A stretch of 26,989 bases of DNA from JAVBQJ01 sp045532655. GTDB lineage: Bacteria; Verrucomicrobiota; Lentisphaeria; Victivallales; Victivallaceae. The notes below the pieces were generated by a model. It was not told where the DNA came from. It did no database searches and saw nothing but the letters and a program-made list of their open reading frames with translations. Below, piece by piece: positions 23,795 through 26,989 of the stretch; position 1 is the stretch's first letter; every line of letters starts with the position of its first letter. The stretch covers positions 1-26,989 of the forward strand of contig JAZSGI010000110.1 in assembly GCA_045532655.1 (NCBI GenBank). Reading direction: 5' to 3'. The position numbers and the translations under genes were made by a program.

Positions 23795-26236
23795 TCACTT
23801 TTTGCTGAAGAATATCAGTCTTGCACTGCGTTTCGCAGGGATATCTATGTTAATACCTGTGTTCATGAGGCTGTCGCCGGAAAATTCCCCGATAATACCT
23901 GTATCGGCATCTTCCAGCATGTATACAGCACCGGCATTAAGACCTTTCAGGAGTATTACAGCAGATTTGTAATCTGATTCCGACCTCCGCATGATATTCA
24001 ATACACCTTTGCCCAGATCAGAACGGTAAAATTCCAGAATCATCCAGTGTGCGCGGTCATAACTCTGGCCGAGCAGCGGATAATAATCTCCGGAGAGAAG
24101 CGGCTGGGCACGGCGGTGATCAGCCAGCATTTTACGCTGCCAATCCCAGGGATGATCTGCGGCAGGCATAACATATTCATACATGGCTATATGATTGTTC
24201 ATGCCGCTGGCGAGGTTGCAGCGGAAATTGTAGGTGTCACCCGGACGGAAATGGGTTCCCCAGCCGAATACAGGCAGCCACATGTTCAACCCTGCAGAGA
24301 GCTCCTGCAATGATTCGCAGTCAAAATCAGGAGTGCACTGCATATCTGTGGGCCACAACGGAATGGAACGGCGCATCATTTCGATATCAAGACGTCTGCC
24401 GCCGGAGGCACAGTTGTCGATGACAATTCCGGGGAACCGTTTGTGCAGCTCATCAAGTACCCAGTAAAGACCTTCCACTGCCTTTATTTCTGTCATACCT
24501 TTTCTGCCGGGGTCATCGCTGTTGCGCCAGAAAGGTAATGGAAAGTCGTTGGAATCCTGACGGTAGTAATCTGCACCGCTTTCCTGCAGGACATTTGTTA
24601 TGGTTTCCAGCATCCACTGACGGGCCCCGGGTTTGGCAAGATTGAGCCAGCAATTATTGGTTTTATGATTGCAGAAGTATTCGGGATGTTCTTTTACGAT
24701 CGGCGTGCCGGGACATGCCCGTTCCGGTTCGATCCACAAAAGCAGCTTCATACCGGCATCATGCACTGCATCTGCAACTTCTTTAAGGCCATTTGGATAA
24801 ACGTGTTCATTGATTTCCCAGCAGCCGACATTGCTGCTCCAGTAAGGGGCAAATTCATCCTGATTGGGTTCAGCGCCGTGGCCGAACCATCCGGCATCGA
24901 TCCAGTAACAATCAAGATCAAGTTTTTGCTGCTTCATCATTTCGATCCGCTTCAGATGATCGGGAGCAGTCATGCCGCCCCATGCGGAGGTTGTGACAGG
25001 AGCCTGACGCATATTGGCCGGGATCCATTCATTAAGCAGGAAGCTGCGCAGAATATTGTGTCCTCTCATGGGATCACTGCCATCATAATCAAGGCGCAAT
25101 ATTCCGGGTTGGGAGATTTCTTCGCCCGGCATGAGATATGTTTCCAGTTCTGCCATTCCCGCCTGTATTCTTACATATTCACCGCGGAAGGTGTCAAGCT
25201 CCATCTGCCATTGACCGGTCCAGCCCACGGAGATAATGGAACCGTTTTTTGCACCGTTCAAGCGGACGAAAGGCATCCAGTCGCTGCTTGATCTGCCATT
25301 GCCGCCGGTCATAATGGAATGTTCCCGGCAGGTATAAAGACGGAAATCATCGGCAAAAGCCTGACAGAAATCAGAAACTTTGTCCATCTGGTCAAAACCG
25401 CCTCTGGCGCATGTGTAACTGGCGGCATGGAAAATATCATCCAGCACTTTTACATTGCTCAAAACGCCGGAATTGGAGTTGCCTTTATTGGCAAATGCCA
25501 CCCGGTAATAGCTGACAGGATACTCTTTCCAGCTGTCAATGGTGAAAGTACATTCAAAATTGTCTGCCGGATTGGTGAATATGACGGTTTTCCGGAAAAA
25601 TTTTTCTGTTTCCGAAGATGTGATTTTTCTTGCCCATGACAACAGGAATGTTTTTGAGGATATCCCGTTGTAATCAAAAGAAAAAGGAACGGTATCCATC
25701 TGGTTTGTCTGCAGATCAAATGGCATTATGACGCCGTCCTGCCCTGTTATTTCCACGTCGCACCAGTTGGCGTGACCGTAGGCAATATTGCCGTTGGCGG
25801 ATACCGCCTGGAGTGTGATTTCCCTGCAACCGGCAGGAAGTTCCATGTCCACGGAGTAAGGAGCATCTGTTGACATCAGGTCAGGAGACTGGGCCAGTAT
25901 CCTGTCTGCGGCGATTATGCGGAAAATAACGGGATCGATCTGGTAATGCTTTGTCAGTTCCGATTCATTTACCCCTGCCGTAAGTTTCAGGCGGCCCATA
26001 TCTTTGCATGCGGTCAAAAGGATATCACTGTCTGTGTGTGTTCCGAATCCCGTTGCATATTCTTTGCCTGCCAGAGTAAGCGGACCATTGCCGGTACAGA
26101 TGGTGCGGTTGATCTGCATTTCTCCCCAGCCCTGTTTCAGACATTTGATACTGATAAAATCATTGGCGGTGAGTTTTGAACTCAAAAGTCTGTCCCAGTA
26201 GTTACGGTGAAGTACAATGTCTTTTTGCATTTCCAT
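23795..26236 (-). CDS. GH36-type alpha-galactosidase with N-terminal NPCBM-like domain
   Basis: This 813-residue glycoside hydrolase should release terminal alpha-galactose. Residues about 16-165 look like an NPCBM domain (GWGEMQINRT, then GFGTHTDSDILL, a later DRILAQS strand and a final NWCDVEI). A beta-rich domain follows (about 170-390), then the catalytic barrel with WIDAGWF at 445-451 and WIEPE at 501-505. The nucleophile is D561 in YYRQDSND and the acid/base is D617 in NCASGGRRLD. The C-terminal beta domain closes the protein. There is no signal peptide, so it probably acts on imported galactosides in the cytoplasm. The ATG has AAGGAG 9 bp upstream and lies 3 bp after the paralogue upstream. 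Exact substrate, such as raffinose or melibiose type, is not readable. Confidence 0.92.
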   Translation of the reverse strand: MEMQKDIVLHRNYWDRLLSSKLTANDFISIKCLKQGWGEMQINRTICTGNGPLTLAGKEYATGFGTHTDSDILLTACKDMGRLKLTAGVNESELTKHYQIDPVIFRIIAADRILAQSPDLMSTDAPYSVDMELPAGCREITLQAVSANGNIAYGHANWCDVEITGQDGVIMPFDLQTNQMDTVPFSFDYNGISSKTFLLSWARKITSSETEKFFRKTVIFTNPADNFECTFTIDSWKEYPVSYYRVAFANKGNSNSGVLSNVKVLDDIFHAASYTCARGGFDQMDKVSDFCQAFADDFRLYTCREHSIMTGGNGRSSSDWMPFVRLNGAKNGSIISVGWTGQWQMELDTFRGEYVRIQAGMAELETYLMPGEEISQPGILRLDYDGSDPMRGHNILRSFLLNEWIPANMRQAPVTTSAWGGMTAPDHLKRIEMMKQQKLDLDCYWIDAGWFGHGAEPNQDEFAPYWSSNVGCWEINEHVYPNGLKEVADAVHDAGMKLLLWIEPERACPGTPIVKEHPEYFCNHKTNNCWLNLAKPGARQWMLETITNVLQESGADYYRQDSNDFPLPFWRNSDDPGRKGMTEIKAVEGLYWVLDELHKRFPGIVIDNCASGGRRLDIEMMRRSIPLWPTDMQCTPDFDCESLQELSAGLNMWLPVFGWGTHFRPGDTYNFRCNLASGMNNHIAMYEYVMPAADHPWDWQRKMLADHRRAQPLLSGDYYPLLGQSYDRAHWMILEFYRSDLGKGVLNIMRRSESDYKSAVILLKGLNAGAVYMLEDADTGIIGEFSGDSLMNTGINIDIPAKRSARLIFFSKK

Positions 26237-26239
26237 GAT

Positions 26240-26989
26240 TCATATCTCCTTATAGAAAAATAATTTTGAAGTTGACGGTTGGTCAAGAATGATTTCAAGT
26301 CCTGTATTCATAAGTTCACTGCCGGAGAGTACAACTGTTGTTCCGGTATCAGCATCCTCAATACTGTAGTTTTTGGCCGGTTCCAGCGCATATAATTTGA
26401 AGTGCCCTTTGCTGAAACTGCTTTTTTTACGGCGCAATGCGATCAGACAGCCGCCGCTAAGTTCCGGACGGTGATACTGCTGTACCATCCATTTGTCAGG
26501 ATCGTAGCTCTGTCCCATAATGGGATAATAGTCACCGGTGGTATAAACAGATGCTCTCCGCAGTTGAGCGACCATTGTTTTTGCCCATTCCTGATCTTCT
26601 TTTTTTGCCGGAAAAGCTATGACTGTTGATGTTCCGAAAACACTTCTGAAATTGTAAGTGTCGCTATATTTAAGACCCGGTCCCCAACAGGAAACAGGAG
26701 ACCAGTAGTTGAGACCGGCAACAACTTCCTGCATCTGTTCACTTTCCCAGTCGCTCATGCACTGCAGATCGCTTGGCCACAGAGGAACGGAACGGCGCAT
26801 CATTTCTATATCCAGACGTCTGCCGCCTGATGCACAATTATCGATGAGCATGCCCGGGAAACGCTTCCGCAATTCGTCCAGCACCCAGTACAAACCTTCA
26901 ACACTGCGCACCTCTGTCATTCCTTTACGGCCGGGAACGTCGGCAGAACGCCAGTAGGAGATAGTGTCGGAGTTGGCATCCTGTCTGTA
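26240..26989 (-). CDS. Second GH36-type alpha-galactosidase, N-terminus beyond the window
   Basis: The frame is open from the window edge, giving the last 249 residues of a GH36 enzyme. It starts at YRQDAN with the nucleophile aspartate at visible residue 4, and contains NCASGGRRLDIEMMRRS with the acid/base aspartate. It is clearly a paralogue of the adjacent gene: the two share long identical runs around the acid/base motif and the closing EDADTG and LMNTGL/I segments. They differ in the middle, for example FGTSTVIAF here versus LASGMNNHIA there, so they probably differ in substrate. The genes are 3 bp apart and co-directional, evidently one operon from a tandem duplication. The internal ATG at 26920 is not the start. 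Confidence 0.92.
   Translation of the reverse strand, partial: YRQDANSDTISYWRSADVPGRKGMTEVRSVEGLYWVLDELRKRFPGMLIDNCASGGRRLDIEMMRRSVPLWPSDLQCMSDWESEQMQEVVAGLNYWSPVSCWGPGLKYSDTYNFRSVFGTSTVIAFPAKKEDQEWAKTMVAQLRRASVYTTGDYYPIMGQSYDPDKWMVQQYHRPELSGGCLIALRRKKSSFSKGHFKLYALEPAKNYSIEDADTGTTVVLSGSELMNTGLEIILDQPSTSKLFFYKEI

Noticed and set aside
1..26989. tRNA, rRNA, CRISPR array or transposase
   Set aside because: Inspection of the intergenic stretches showed no cloverleaf, no regularly spaced repeats, and none of the coding regions resembles a transposase or integrase.

Overview
The window comes from a Gram-negative bacterium of roughly balanced GC content, most likely in the Verrucomicrobia/Lentisphaerae/Planctomycetes (PVC) group. 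The strongest taxonomic hint is a gene at 16943-17353 that looks like the PVC-restricted Minf_1886 family. Other clues fit a didermic, LPS-bearing heterotroph: a Kdo/WaaP-type kinase, a nucleotide-sugar aminotransferase, an MsbA-like exporter, MurC and RodA, and tandem GH36 alpha-galactosidases, one of which is complete and carries an NPCBM-like domain. I would guess a Victivallis-like lentisphaerote, but the phylum is an inference.

Layout. (1) 1-209: the tail of an unidentified plus-strand gene, overlapping the end of copA. (2) 10179-197, minus strand: a long, tightly packed series of DegT aminotransferase, ABC exporter, murC, ahcY, an AlgX/AlgJ-like SGNH protein, a NahK-like sugar kinase and the copper ATPase copA, behind a good promoter at 10264-10292. 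(3) 10558-13251, plus strand: an overlapping operon of an RlmD-type rRNA methyltransferase, RadC and TcdA. (4) 17353-13229, minus strand: the Minf_1886-like gene, a double-length M16 peptidase and a WaaP-like kinase. (5) 17491-21388, plus strand: purA, rodA and pepD, with a hairpin in the purA leader. (6) 21400-21687, minus strand: a three-helix SemiSWEET/PQ-loop-like protein. (7) 22055-23778, plus strand: an APH-fold kinase and a HAD hydrolase. (8) 26989-23795, minus strand: two tandem GH36 alpha-galactosidases, the upstream one cut by the window edge.

The only substantial non-coding stretches are 10180-10557 and 21688-22054. Both hold copies of the same dispersed sequence. At 21819-22016 it is a 198-bp, MITE-like unit with imperfect terminal inverted repeats. 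At 10396-10430 only one 35-bp end is present. In both places the end starts 4-5 bp after a predicted -10 box, so it would form the start of the downstream gene's 5' leader. This is the least explained structure in the window.

Together the genes serve envelope building (murC, rodA, DegT, ABC exporter, WaaP-like kinase, AlgX-like protein), RNA modification (RlmD, TcdA), the methyl cycle (ahcY), purine synthesis (purA), peptide turnover (M16, pepD), galactoside use and copper export. No rRNA or tRNA gene, CRISPR array, prophage or transposase was seen.
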